From Brachionus manjavacas (Eukaryota > Rotifera > Eurotatoria > Ploima > Brachionidae), in assembly GCA_019054805.1 (NCBI GenBank), contig JAHQIY010000007.1:4345501-4409500 (forward strand): a stretch of DNA of 64,000 bases, written 5' to 3'. Positions 31,230-42,550 of the stretch are shown here, piece by piece (the stretch's first letter is position 1; each line of letters begins with the position of its first letter). A program made the translations under genes and the position numbers. The notes beneath the pieces were generated by a model. The model saw only the letters and a program-made list of their open reading frames with translations. It was not told where the DNA came from and ran no database searches.

Positions 31230-34200
31230 TCTAATACTTAAAATGCTTCTTAGAATTTTTTTTTAATTACTAATGATATTTATTTTAAATTATATTGTAT
31301 ATTTACGCGATTGCTGTTTTTTTTCGTAATAATTTTAAATTTTGCTAATCATTTCAAAAATTGCACTAAAACTTTGTGTATTTTTGCCCAGTTTAATGAA
31401 TAAATTTTTTTGTCCTCTAAATTATTATTAAAAATTTTCAATCAACAAGTTTTGATAAAATTTTTCCATGTTTATTTTATTAATTATTAAAGAAATATAA
31501 AAAAAAACTTTAAAAAAATGACTTTTTTTTTAATGATGTTGCAAATATTCATAATGGATACACCAACATCAAAAAAATGCATCAACTGCCAAAATCTGCT
31601 GAACCCTGCAAATTTTGCAGAATTTAAATTAATACATTCTAGCGTTCAATTTTCAATTTGTAGTTCAATTTTCAGAGATTTGCACATCGATAGAAGACTT
31701 TCACGATTGATTTCACAGAACTGATAGGAAAATTATTCAATTTTTTATCATTGTGTTCTGTTCTCATGTATTGAATTCCACAAAACTAAATTAATAGTCT
31801 TATTAAAAAATTTGATCAATTGATAATTAATTTTACTTTGCTAAAAATGAAGTTTTTTTTTCAAAAGTCCGAGCCAAAGACTTTTATTTTTTTGTCTAAA
31901 AAAGTCCAAGACCGAACTTAAAAATTTTGAATACTGAAGAAGAATTGTGAAGAGTTTTATGGTTAGATTGTAAGAAAATTCTGAAATATGGCAAATCAAT
32001 ATGCATTAGACAACCGAAGAGTAAAAATTGGACTTTATTTTGCGACTTTTAAATAAGTCTGCTTAATATCAAGACTAATTAACCTTTCTTTTTATGACCA
32101 AAATATGTAAAAACTTAATTCGAAGAATCTAAGTTAATCATTTCGATTTATGACACCGATATATTGAAGAATTATAAAATAGTCTTTTTTTTTTACTTAA
32201 TATTTTAATTATTTTAAAATAAATTAATATAAAAATTGAATTGTGATGCAAATATGAGACTCCCTAATTATTTTATAAAGCCAATTCTTTTAAACAAATT
32301 TTTATTTTTTGTATTTTTTACTAATCAGATTTCAAAATTAAATTGCAACAAGGGTAATTTTTTCTAATTTAGAAAAGACTCGATTGATAATGTCTAAAAT
32401 TTTAAAAAACTTTCCAGTTTTTTTTTTAATTTTTAAACACTTCTCATAGATTTTTCGACCTTATTTGCTACTTATTTTGCTTTTTATTCAATAAATCTAA
32501 TCATTTTTGACAATTTTTTTCTATCAAATTTAAAATCAAAAAAATATAAAAATTGAGTAATTTTGTTACAAAATGTTTTAATTTCCATGCAAAAAAAGAT
32601 TGATTATGTTAAAGTCGAAGAGGGTTTTTTGAACACTCCAAAAATATTGTGTTTTTTTGTTGTAAAATAAACTTTAGAAATAGCTAATAATGCTTTATTT
32701 TCAAAGCTCTACCCAATTTAAAACTTTTTCGAGCCATTTCTCTAAGAAAAGCTGCCTTACAAGTTCTTTCAGAATTTTTTCAGAAATGCGGATGATATCG
32801 AATCAGCATTTTCTGATGATAATGATAACGATTATGAGAATAAAGTTGACTTTGATAATAATTTTGATGAAGAAATGGAAGCATCAAATCAAGCTTATAC
32901 TGAATTTGCCTCGTATGAAGACTCAGATTATTAATAAACTGGAGAAGCATTTGAACATACCAGACTTGCGCAAAATCAGAAAAAAAAGTCATTTTAAAGT
33001 CAAGTCATTGACCTGGCTTTTAAAAATTTTGAAGTCAAGTCTTTTGACTTTAGATTAAAAACTACATGCCTTAAAAACTACATGGAACGGCAAAAGACTT
33101 GTTTAAAAAAAATGACGGAGAAGAGACAAGTTTTAGAAAAATGATAAATTTTAATGAGAAAGTTGGACATCTTATAATTAACTGGAAAAAATAGTTGGAT
33201 CTTGTATAAAGCTACAACTCCAATAAATTCTAAGCAGCTTTATTTCCTAATGTATCTTTATTGTTATATTATTTGATAAAAACTGATTAACTCGTGGTCA
33301 TCAACTGGTCAGCCAACTTTTTTTTATTTTTTTAAATAAGAATATTTGGTTGAAGAACCAAAATCTAAAAGAACTAAACGTGAAGCTGAACCGCTAAGAG
33401 AACTACCAGCAAGACAAGCTAAATCAATATGTACAAGGTTACTGTTCTAAAAGGACAAGAAAATCAAAAAAAATAATTACTATAAATCAACCCTTTTTTA
33501 TTTTGTTACTTAGGATTATTAAAAAAATTACATATTAACATTAAAGGAGTTAACTATGCATTATAAAAGATAAATATGTAAACTTAAAGTAATATATTGA
33601 TTAAGAAAATTTCTATCAAAAAAGTATTTATTAATTAGTATATATTAAGTCCTAGAAAGTGTTTGGAAAGCACTGAACTTATTCATTTCCAAATTTTGCA
33701 AAAAAAATATCGAATCAGGTTATGTAATGGAAGGAAGTCGAGCTTTGCTCGTGACAAATGTAAAAAAAACTTTACATGTGATCCTAGTCTAGAAGAGAAG
33801 GCATTTATTCCGAAGCATACAAATTTCTAAAAATAAGAAATAAGAATTTAGAAAAAAATTTTTTCTTGTATTTATATATTAACTGAAATATTTTTTTTTA
33901 GAAATAATTTGAGATTTTTACTTAAAAATTCTCTAAGACCTATAATTGTCCCTTTTCAATATTTATAAATACAATAATTGTCCCTTTTCTATCGAATAAT
34001 AGGAAAGGCGCTCATCTCTTTTTTCAGTACCTTTTTGAGCGACAGCCACGAGCAAGCAAGCTTTCTAGGCAAAATGAAGAATTTGAAAACATACCTTTGC
34101 TTGTCGAAAAAAAAACTTATCTAAAATAAAATTTTGAGTGATCATTTAATATACTTTGGAGCTTATTTTTAATATTTTTCAGAGCACAAGTGAAATATAT

Positions 34201-34679
34201 TTATATTTATTTAGAGAAAGATTAAATTTATCTTGTTTATTTCATCCTAAAAGCATATTTAGTTGAACCGGTTTTTAGACCTTTTTAGTCTTAGTAGATA
34301 AAAAAATCGACATTCGAGTGTTAAAATAAAATAAGTAGGAAAAAAAATTATTATTTTTTTATTCAAAATTGTGCAAATTATTTCCAGAGAAAATTAAATT
34401 GAATAAAAAATTTAAAAACTAAATGTAAATTAAAAAAAAAAGAATTGAATCTTTTTTTTTCTTGATTGATTAAATCGATTAAAATATTAAATTCCGTTTT
34501 TAAATCTTTTGATTATAAAACTCCATAAAAAAATAGTTAAAATCTCTTTAAAGCTTTTTTATATCCAATAATTGTTCTAAATTTTTGTTGACTCTACATG
34601 GCTACAACTAAAACTAGCTCAAAATTTTTCGTAGAAAAATCGATTGTGGCAAGTGCGTATCTTAAAAACAAATAACTGT
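31230..34679. other. Non-coding region with repeat relics
   Basis: No supported gene. At 32774-32935 an acidic frame (FRNADDIESAFSDDNDND, ending ASYEDSDY-stop) and at 33340-33450 a basic frame (EEPKSKRTKREAEPLRELP) could be transposase or gene relics but match nothing recognised. At 33125-33215 there is a copy of a repeat shared with 58322-58400. Long stretches are simple AT-rich sequence. Confidence 0.4.
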
Positions 34680-37600
34680 TTAAGGCTTTGTATCACTAAT
34701 AATATTTCCCAGAGAGTCCTTGAGCCTTACTCTTCCATTCGAATACTTTGTTTCACTAAGTCCATTAGTGTAAACCGTTTTAACACTACCATCGGGATAT
34801 TCACGTTTTTTGAACTCTTTGGTATGCACTTCCCTCTGTTTATTCGGATACTCTATGACTTTGTCTCCATTTTTGTCCACCTTAATCAAAGTGCCGTTCG
34901 GCAAACGGGTCTCCTCGCTTCCATCCGGATAAATAAATTTACATATTTTATCTGGAAATATAATCTCTTTTTTTTTATCAACATGATGCTTTTCTATTTG
35001 ACCATTGGGAAATTTAAGAATTTCCAAACCATTCGAGTAAATAACCTGAGTTATTTGAGTTTCGGCATAAGAATATGTCTCAGTGCCGGTTTGGCGATTG
35101 ACTTCTTTTCGGTCACCGTTAAAAAATTTCACTAAAATTTTCATTTTGTCATCGCTCACTTCTTTCACAGTACCATTGGGAAAAATAGTCAACAAAGTAT
35201 TGTCCTCAAGAAGCTTCTCAGTGTGCTTGCCTTGGACCACTCGGACTTCTTTTACTTTTAATTTTCTATCAGTTCCAGTCACAGATGATATGACATAGTC
35301 TGACTCGGCAGCTAAAGCCTGTGATGGCGGCCTGTACGAATTAGCAGATGTATTTGGCAAATTAACCGGTAAACTACTTGATCGGTAGTTGGTATCATAC
35401 TCCTCGTTCTCTATTAGATTAGTTCCGTTTGGAGAATAGTATCGAGTTTCTTTTAATTGTTCCGGATTGAATTTTACACTTTTAACAAGATTAGGCTGCT
35501 GTGGAGAGTATGATTTATGGTTTTGGACACGGACATCGGATTTGACCGAATCAAATGAGTTGGAAGTCAGAGGCGAGTTGATTGTGTGCGGATGATAGTT
35601 GTGCTGGATAATATTTGGCTGAGGTTGGTTAAAATTGTTATTTGAATTTGTCGCCAGAGAGCTAGTGGATCCTATTGAGGACGAGGATGAAGTCGGAGAA
35701 GAATTTGGCAGGGATTTTTCGCTGGTTGTTCTTTTTAGGTTCGGGTAAGTGTTTTGCTGAGATGGAAAATAGTCTGAATCGAAGTTATTTGTATTTATGG
35801 TCAAGTTTTTGTTTAGATTTTTCTGGCTATTTGATTTTTGAGCAGTAAAATATGAGTTTGGTGATTCGGATCTTGGTTGATTTGACATCTTGATCAAAGA
35901 CTCGATGCGCTGTTTTTCGAATAGTTGAAGTTCTTTTTTAAGCTCAAGCTTTTCTTTTTCCAATGAGTCTATTCTCTCTTTCAATCTATTGTTGTTAGCT
36001 ATCCATCTGGACTCTCTATTTTTCATTTCTTCAGACAAATCGATTATCTTTAAAATTTTTAAATTTTTATTTTCAAATTTTTTATTTTATTCTGATTTTT
36101 TTTTTGTTATAAAAAAATATCTTTAACAGTGTAACAATGATAAATGGTCAAAACAAACTGTTTTGATTGCAATAAGTCTATGATCTTTATTTAGTTAAAT
36201 AATGGCAATTCAATGAATAATGTGGTTCAAGAAATTTTTTTTTTTTCTTAATTTATTTATTGATAAATCTAAAAGGGATCGTCAATTTTTTAAATATCAA
36301 AAAAAGCAAAAACTCTTCAAAACAAAATATCATAAAATTAAGCGAAGTTTTGGTAAAATTTTTAAATGCTAAAAATAAATAAAATATAATTCTTTTATTT
36401 TTTTTGGTAAATTTTAACTAAACACATAATAAACATCAAGTTGGACAGAATCGAATTATTTTAAGCAAAATTAATAATCATTTTTCAGGTGCCAAACGAT
36501 TTTTAGGGCCTTAACTTTTTTATCAGCAATTTAAGTTCATTTGTATAAATTTACTGTATTCCCTCGTTCGGTAATGCTGCACCACAAATTAAGACACACT
36601 TTTGGACTAAGCACCAATGTAAAAATTCTCCATGCTAAAACATTTTAGATTAAGAACGCATGGTCTAATAGTATTATCAGGGGTTAAGGGCCGCATCAAA
36701 CTCTGAAATTCTTAATTTAATGCGTCAGCTAGACTTCAGTCTAAACAATACAGTGGTGATTTGCCACTGGATTTACCAAAATTTATATAAATTTATGTAA
36801 AATTACGTAAATTTACCAAATTTTAAAAAAATTGATCAATTAACTAGTTTATTTAAAAATTCTTTCAAAGGAAAATTTGTTGACTTTGTGCTGAAGAAGC
36901 TTGGAATCGAGCACAAAAATGTCTTATGATGGACAAATAAAACAACCAAAATAAACAAAATAACCAAATTAGATGATAAAAATTGTAAAATTCAATAATT
37001 TTTGCAAAAATTTAGTATTTTTTACGTTATTTTACTATTTTTTCTCAGATTTTACCATTATTTACCTATTTTTACGAATATTAAAATTGAATTTAACGTG
37101 AATTTACGTAAAATAAAAGAAAATTTTAAAATGCTAATTTTTGAAATTTCAAAAGCAAAAATGAATGAAATTGAAAATTGTACTAAGATATTGCATTTAT
37201 TCAAACTTTTTTTGGCCTTTTTTTGGTTTTACAAATATTTACAATATTTTACGTAATTTTACGGAAATTTATATAAATTTTGGTAAAATCCATGTAGCAA
37301 ATCACCACTGTATTTTTTTAAACTGAAGTCTAGCTGACGCTGAAATTAAGAATTTCAGAGTTTGTTACGGCCCTTAACCGTTCTTCTTTATAAAAGAATT
37401 TAAAAATGTAAAAAAAATTTTTAATTTAAAAATGGTTTCTTTTAAGTTCCTATCCGAAACAAAAATTTTTATATTAAAATGACTTCCAAATTCCAAAATA
37501 CTCACAGCCTTTTTCTTTATTTTTTAGTTTATCTTTAGTTTATTGTTAAGGTTATCTTTAACTAGTCGTTGCTTGAATGTCTTAAGAAACTCAGGACATT

Positions 37601-40600
37601 CAAGCAACGGCTAGTTATAGATGAGAATTATAACATTATCTTATAATGTTTGAAATAATTTTTATATCAACAAAAGGTTTTATTTTGAAAAGATTTTTTT
37701 TAAAACAAAAAAGCTGTTTATTTATAAAAGGTTATATTTAATGCATGAAGAAATTTTATAAGGTAAATGGTGGTCAAAAATGGTTTTGCAAAATTTCAAA
37801 AATTTTATTTTAAAATTTAATTTTGAAACTTTATCTTGTTTTCAAAAAAATAATAAGCTCTTTTTAAAAGCATTTTTTTGGCATGTTCTTGACTCATGAA
37901 TGACCCATATACTAAGGCCTACTTGTCCTCAATGGTTATGAAACTTCGAATGCTAGTACGATACATCATTTTATATATATTGATATCCTGATTGAAATGA
38001 GCAATAATTTAGTAAATAGCTAACAAAAAGATGTGAGGAACCTAAACGAACTTAAACGGTCCTGTACAAATAACAAAAATTGTGTATTAAATCAAATCAA
38101 ATGGATTTTTCTTTTGAATGATATATTTTTTTTTAAATTATTTTATGAAAAACACCTGTCACTTAATTAAAAGCTTTTATTCGATTTAATAAGTTTGCAA
38201 AATTTCAAGCCAATCTATTAACTTGAACATAAGATATTTAAAAATGACGAATTTTCAAGCTTTTAATTTTTTACAAAAACCCTAAGTTTTTGAGGTTTTT
38301 TTGTTAAGGAAAAAATTATCAGAAAAAAAATTTATCTTGGCTGTTTGTACTTAAATAAAAAATTTGGATATTAATAAAATAAATTAGATACTTTTTTAAT
38401 TTTTTTAATTCATTATTTTTTATTTTGTAGATGCTGAATTCATTTATATAGATACAAAAATAATTTTTAGCCAAAAAAAAATTAATAGCTTGTTTCAATT
38501 AGGATAAAATACTCTAAAAAATTAATTCATCGAAACAGCATTAATTTAATTACCAGAATGAATTTAATTTTGACTTAAAGACGTTTGATTTATTTTAAAA
38601 AAAAATTGAATTTTATAACAACTCTTATTAAATTAAAAAAATTGATTTCTAATTCTTTTAATCAAATTTAGCATATATTAAATTTCAAGTTTAAATGTAC
38701 TTTTTTCAAAACTAATTATTGAATAGAGGTTTCTGTAAACAAATTTAGTATTTATTTGTTTTTAAAAAAAATATCCTTTTTTCCTGAATATGGGTTAATT
38801 TAATTAAATAAACAAATAGTTAAAGTCTTTTGTCCTAAAATCTGTAGAAATTAATTTTTTGAATATTTTTTGACTTTTATTTTATTAACTGATCTTAATT
38901 TTGTCTAAATATCAAAAAAATTTTACCACAATAAAGTATACTAAATATATTCGAAATTTAAATAAGTTATTAATGTAACACGTAAAGGAAAAAAAGAAAA
39001 AAATTTCTGTCCAATATGCTTATATATTTTTAATTGATTTTAAAATTTTATTTCTTTCGTTAATCAAAAATTGTTCGATTGAACTGAAATTTAAATGTAT
39101 TGATGAAATTTCCGAAATAATCTTCAAACTTGTATTATTTATCACTCGAAAACTGAGATAGGCTGAATTAGATGTGAGGTTAGAGAATTTTAATAAAGTT
39201 TAAAAAGTTTTTTAAATTTTTTTGCATTAAAATTGATTATTTGCAGTGGATTTCTATAAGTTTAAATTATCGATTTCAGCGAGAATCTAGGTGAAATTTC
39301 GCTCATTTTTCTAATGAACAAAATTGCTAAAAGTCTTAAAAAACCACATAATTTTACCTTAAAAATTTGATAAAATAATTTGTTCGATCATTTAAATTTA
39401 AAACTTAGAAAAGTTTTTTTATTATTTCCAATCTAAAAATAAGCGTTTTTGTGAAAATAAGATGAAGAAAGTGGAAAAAAATTTTTACTCTTAATAAAAG
39501 CTGTTTTGTTGTTTTTGTTCTATAAATAGTGTTGGATGCAAACCAAAACTAATGAGGCCTGAAACTATAGCTTTTTTATACAAACAGTTCTCTCAATCAA
39601 TCTTTAGATATCATCTTGATAAAATCTCCATTAATGAATAGACTTTGATGGAATTTGATATGCGGCAAAATATTTTAACACTAGAAGCACCAACGAGTCA
39701 AAAGTCAAAGTCAATAGTCAAATTTTTGCTATTTGAGCACAATTTTTTTTGTTCAGCATAAAAATAAGAATAACTTTCTAAATTAACTAAATTCAAAAAA
39801 AAAATATTTGCCTTTGTCCAAAATCAAGTATATACTACTAGAAGCACCAAAAAGAGTCATTTTGAATTTTGAATTAAAATTTTGAATTTATCTACAAATC
39901 AATGGATGAGTCATAAAATATTTATAAAAAAATTATACAAATCTTTAAAAAACTGACTCAAATCTTATACTTGAACGAAGATAAGCAAATTTAAAAAATG
40001 CAAAAATTAAAGTTTGCGTATTTTACATGAAAGACGAAAAATTGGTTCAAAAAGGAATGAATTCAGTAGAAGAAAAATTTTTTGCAAGATACTTTTTTTA
40101 GCCAAATTTTTATTTTTACTCAATTATAATTAAGTTTTGAATAGATTAATCCAAATAATAATTTATTATCAATTTTTATCCATTAGATTCTATTAAAACA
40201 AGTCATTTTGACTCGTTTTGCTGCTTCTAGTGTTAATAAAACGATTCATTGGAGTCAGTAAATTTACCAAAACAAAGCCTTTAAACAAAGTACTAAAATT
40301 GGAGTCAACTAGACAAATTTATTAAAAGCATAAATATTTTTTGTTAAAAAAAATTTCAATAACCACTTGTGTAAAAATGTATTTGATTACTTGAGAAAGG
40401 ACTATAAAATATTTGATGGAGAAAATACTTCTTTTATTAAACAGTTGTCAAAAGTAGAAGATTTGACTCATACAATATGCACTAAATGTGATCTAGCTCT
40501 CAGAGTTCTTTTGATTGAATGGTGCTTTGAATGTCACAATTCTGGACTGACTGACTCGATTAGATACTTTTTTTACCTAATCGAATTTTAAATAATCTTT

Positions 40601-42535
40601 ACCATTTTGATGCAGATAATAATCTGAATTTTTTTCTTAATTTTAAAATAGACATTTAATTGTCAATACAAAATTTTGCTATCCTTTTTTATATATTTTG
40701 CATGTAACTTAAACTTGAATTAAATAAAATAAATGGATAAAAAAGAATACCTGTTTATTAAGTTTTTCGATTTCCTCTCTTTCCCTTCGATCGGGCCTGT
40801 CTTTGACCGATTGTTTATACTGTTCGAAAATTTTTTTTTCCTGTTTTAACTTTCTCATTTCCTCGTCGTGAACATCTCTAAGTCTAGTGATCTCCTCTTG
40901 CTTTTGCTTGTCGAACAACTTCCTATTAGTCTCGGCCAGTCTAACTTCAGTGTCCAATTTTTCCTTTAGCTTGTTCAAGTCGGCATTTTTCTTTTTGAAC
41001 AATTCAATTTCGCTCTCCAATTGATTGATTTTTTCCCTAAGAACATTGGCATTCAAATTGGTGGCCGCACTGCCCACTTTGTGACTCTCGGCCACATTTT
41101 TCATCTGCTCCTGCTTCATCCGTTCAAACATCTCCTGGTCCTTTTGCATCTGCTGCTTAAACAACGCCTGTTTCTGCTTTTCCTCTTGTTCCCTGATGGA
41201 CGGAAACAATTTGTTTATGAGCTTGGAGACCGGAGCCGGCTCCTCTGCACCATATTCACCAGGTGGGTCCGACCAAGTGGAAGAGTCGTCGAACTGGACG
41301 GCTTTGGCCGGCTCGCGACTCTCAAACGAGATTTTGTAATCTCGGTAGCTGTCAAAATTCGGCTCCTCATTGTCACTCTGATTGTACTTTGTCCTAGTCT
41401 CATAATTGTCCAAGTCATCGTTCTCCAGAGCCTCATAGTTGCCGCAGACGTAATTTTTTCCATTTGTCAAGCCAGAAAGATAGTCAGTCGACGTGGTCAG
41501 TTTGTTGGTGCTTGATATTCGTTTAACTTTGCGCGAAAGGCCCGAACTACCATTGCTAGTGTTGTGGTTCTTGTTGTCGTTCTCAAGTGTTCGATTACTT
41601 GAGTCCAAGTCGTCCAAGTCTTGCTCGTAGTTTCGGCCCACTTTGTCCATAAATTCCTCCATGTCCGAATCGTCAAAGTTAGAGTAGATGTTTTTGAAGT
41701 TACTTGTGACCGTTTGACAGCTGTTCGAGTAGAATGTTGACTGAGAAGACTGGTCCGAGCTCGATTTGGGCTCGTGGGCTGCAGACGTCTGAAAAGACGG
41801 GTGTTCTTCGACATATTTTTCCAAATTTTCAAACTCTTTCAACTCGGTATCGTTGTGCTGCTGGTCAGTGTAGTTGCTAGACGATTGAACCAGTTTAGGC
41901 TGGAAGTAGTTGGATTCGAACTCGTCTTGGTCCAGCTCGTCAGATTTTATTTGAGAATTTTTGGTCTCGGGCATCTTGTGTGCGAGCTTGGGCTCAGTTT
42001 TTTTGGCATCCGGCTTGACAGCTCTGGGCTTGACGGTGGCCGCACTTTTGCTCTCAATTTTTTTCGGCTTTTCAGCTGGTTTGGGCGCATTCTTGGACAT
42101 GGTGCGCGCTCTGCCACTGCTCGCCTGTTTAGGCTTGGAATTTTGGCTCGAAGTGGTCACACTTTTTCTGTTAAGAGAAGATTTTTTGCTAGCTTCTGGA
42201 TTTTTTTTAATCTGGGGCTGGTAGCGCTTGAGGCCCTCGCCCCTTCTGAGAAAAGGTCTGGGTTTGGGCTCGTGGGCCTCGGCGTCGCTCTCGGTCTCCT
42301 CCTCGTCTTCAATCGAAATTTCGATTTGAGGGTCGGACTCGTCCGCAACTTGGTCGTCAATGGGGTCAGCAGTGGGCCTGGCGGGCGCCTTTTTTTTCAC
42401 CTTGGACTTTTTGGATAGCTCTTGCTGCTCTTGGTCTAGCTGATCGGCTATTTTGAGTTTTTCTTCAATCAGTTCTTCAAAGTTCATTTGATTTGTCGGT
42501 TTGATACCGATCGGTAGGCTATCAATGTCCAGCAT
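34680..42535 (-). CDS. CENPJ: Centrosomal P4.1-associated protein (CPAP/CENPJ/SAS-4), centriole assembly factor
   Basis: Two exons, 42535-40751 and 36047-34680, join in phase 0 (LNKQ|IIDLSEEM) to about 1050 aa. Near the N-terminus, MNFEELIEEKLKIADQ and then PFLRRGEGLKRYQP (residues about 93-105) match the conserved block of vertebrate CPAP. A Ser/acidic disordered middle follows, then WSDPPGEYGAEEP and VSKLINKLFPS, a coiled coil from about residue 450 to 650, and a C-terminal TCP10/G-box domain (about 845-1050) with the repeated strand pattern FPNGTVKEV, FPNGQIEKH, YPDGSEETRLPNGT and YPDGSVKTVYTNGL. The G-box binds STIL/Ana2; the protein sets centriolar microtubule length. ATG 42535 is the first Met after an in-frame stop. 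Any upstream coding exon is unproven. The 4703-bp intron is exceptional here. Confidence 0.9.
36682..37380. repeat. Outer inverted-repeat element with a MITE in its centre (CPAP intron)
   Basis: The left arm starts GGTTAAGGGCCG at 36682, and the right arm, its reverse complement, ends CGGCCCTTAACC at 37380. Each arm is about 65 bp and contains CTCTGAAATTCTTAATTT and GTCAGCTAGACTTCAGT. The arms flank the Tc1-type MITE at 36751-37310 almost symmetrically. Confidence 0.75.
36751..37310. mobile_element. Tc1/mariner-type MITE, 560 bp, TA target sites
   Basis: The inverted repeats are CAGTGGTGATTTGC at the left and GCAAATCACCACTG at the right, each next to TA (36749-36750, 37311-37312). The interior is rich in TTTACGTAAA palindromes. 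It has no transposase. This is the most complete copy of the family in the window. Confidence 0.75.
37554..37622 (-). other. Near-perfect 69-nt hairpin in the CPAP intron (pre-miRNA-like or mini fold-back)
   Basis: The left arm AACTAGTCGTTGCTTGAATG and the right arm CATTCAAGCAACGGCTAGTT pair along the whole length, with one G:T wobble and two more pairs (TC/GA) at the tip. The loop is about 13 nt, and an outer ATCT/AGAT pairing extends the stem. Size and shape fit a microRNA precursor, but a small fold-back repeat gives the same shape. The strand shown follows the host gene and is not proven. Confidence 0.4.
39675..40236. mobile_element. piggyBac-like MITE with TTAA target sites (CPAP intron)
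   Basis: Both ends are TTAA followed by CACTAGAAGCA (left CACTAGAAGCACCAACGAGT; right, in reverse complement, CACTAGAAGCAGCAAAACGA). A further internal ACTAGAAGCACCAAAAAGAG lies at about 39837. The TTAA duplication and CACTAGAAG-type ends are characteristic of piggyBac-group elements. It has no coding capacity. Confidence 0.7.
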
Positions 42536-42550
42536 CTCTATCACACTCAA

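Noticed and set aside
31518-31724. 68-codon frame after UBE2F
   Set aside because: No recognisable motif, no splice context, and composition is typical of background.
32690-33058. 122-codon open frame
   Set aside because: Composition is AT-driven (Ile, Lys, Leu runs) with no motif. An overlapping acidic frame is more protein-like but also matches nothing.
34644-35298. Plus-strand frames opposite the CPAP C-terminal exon
   Set aside because: The opposite strand encodes the well-matched TCP10/G-box domain; these are shadows.
37002-37256. 84-codon frame in the CPAP intron
   Set aside because: It lies entirely inside the TTTACGTAAA MITE and reflects its repeat composition.
40367-40591. 74-codon frame inside the CPAP intron
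   Set aside because: It looks somewhat protein-like (GLTDSIRYFF resembles a LINE C-terminus), but no other LINE blocks or splice partners are present.
41021-42418. Long open frames on the plus strand opposite the first CPAP exon (41021-41515, 41774-42418, 41961-42224)
   Set aside because: They are antisense to a strongly supported coding exon and have no recognisable motifs. They are open only because of the skewed codon use of the acidic, Ser-rich exon.
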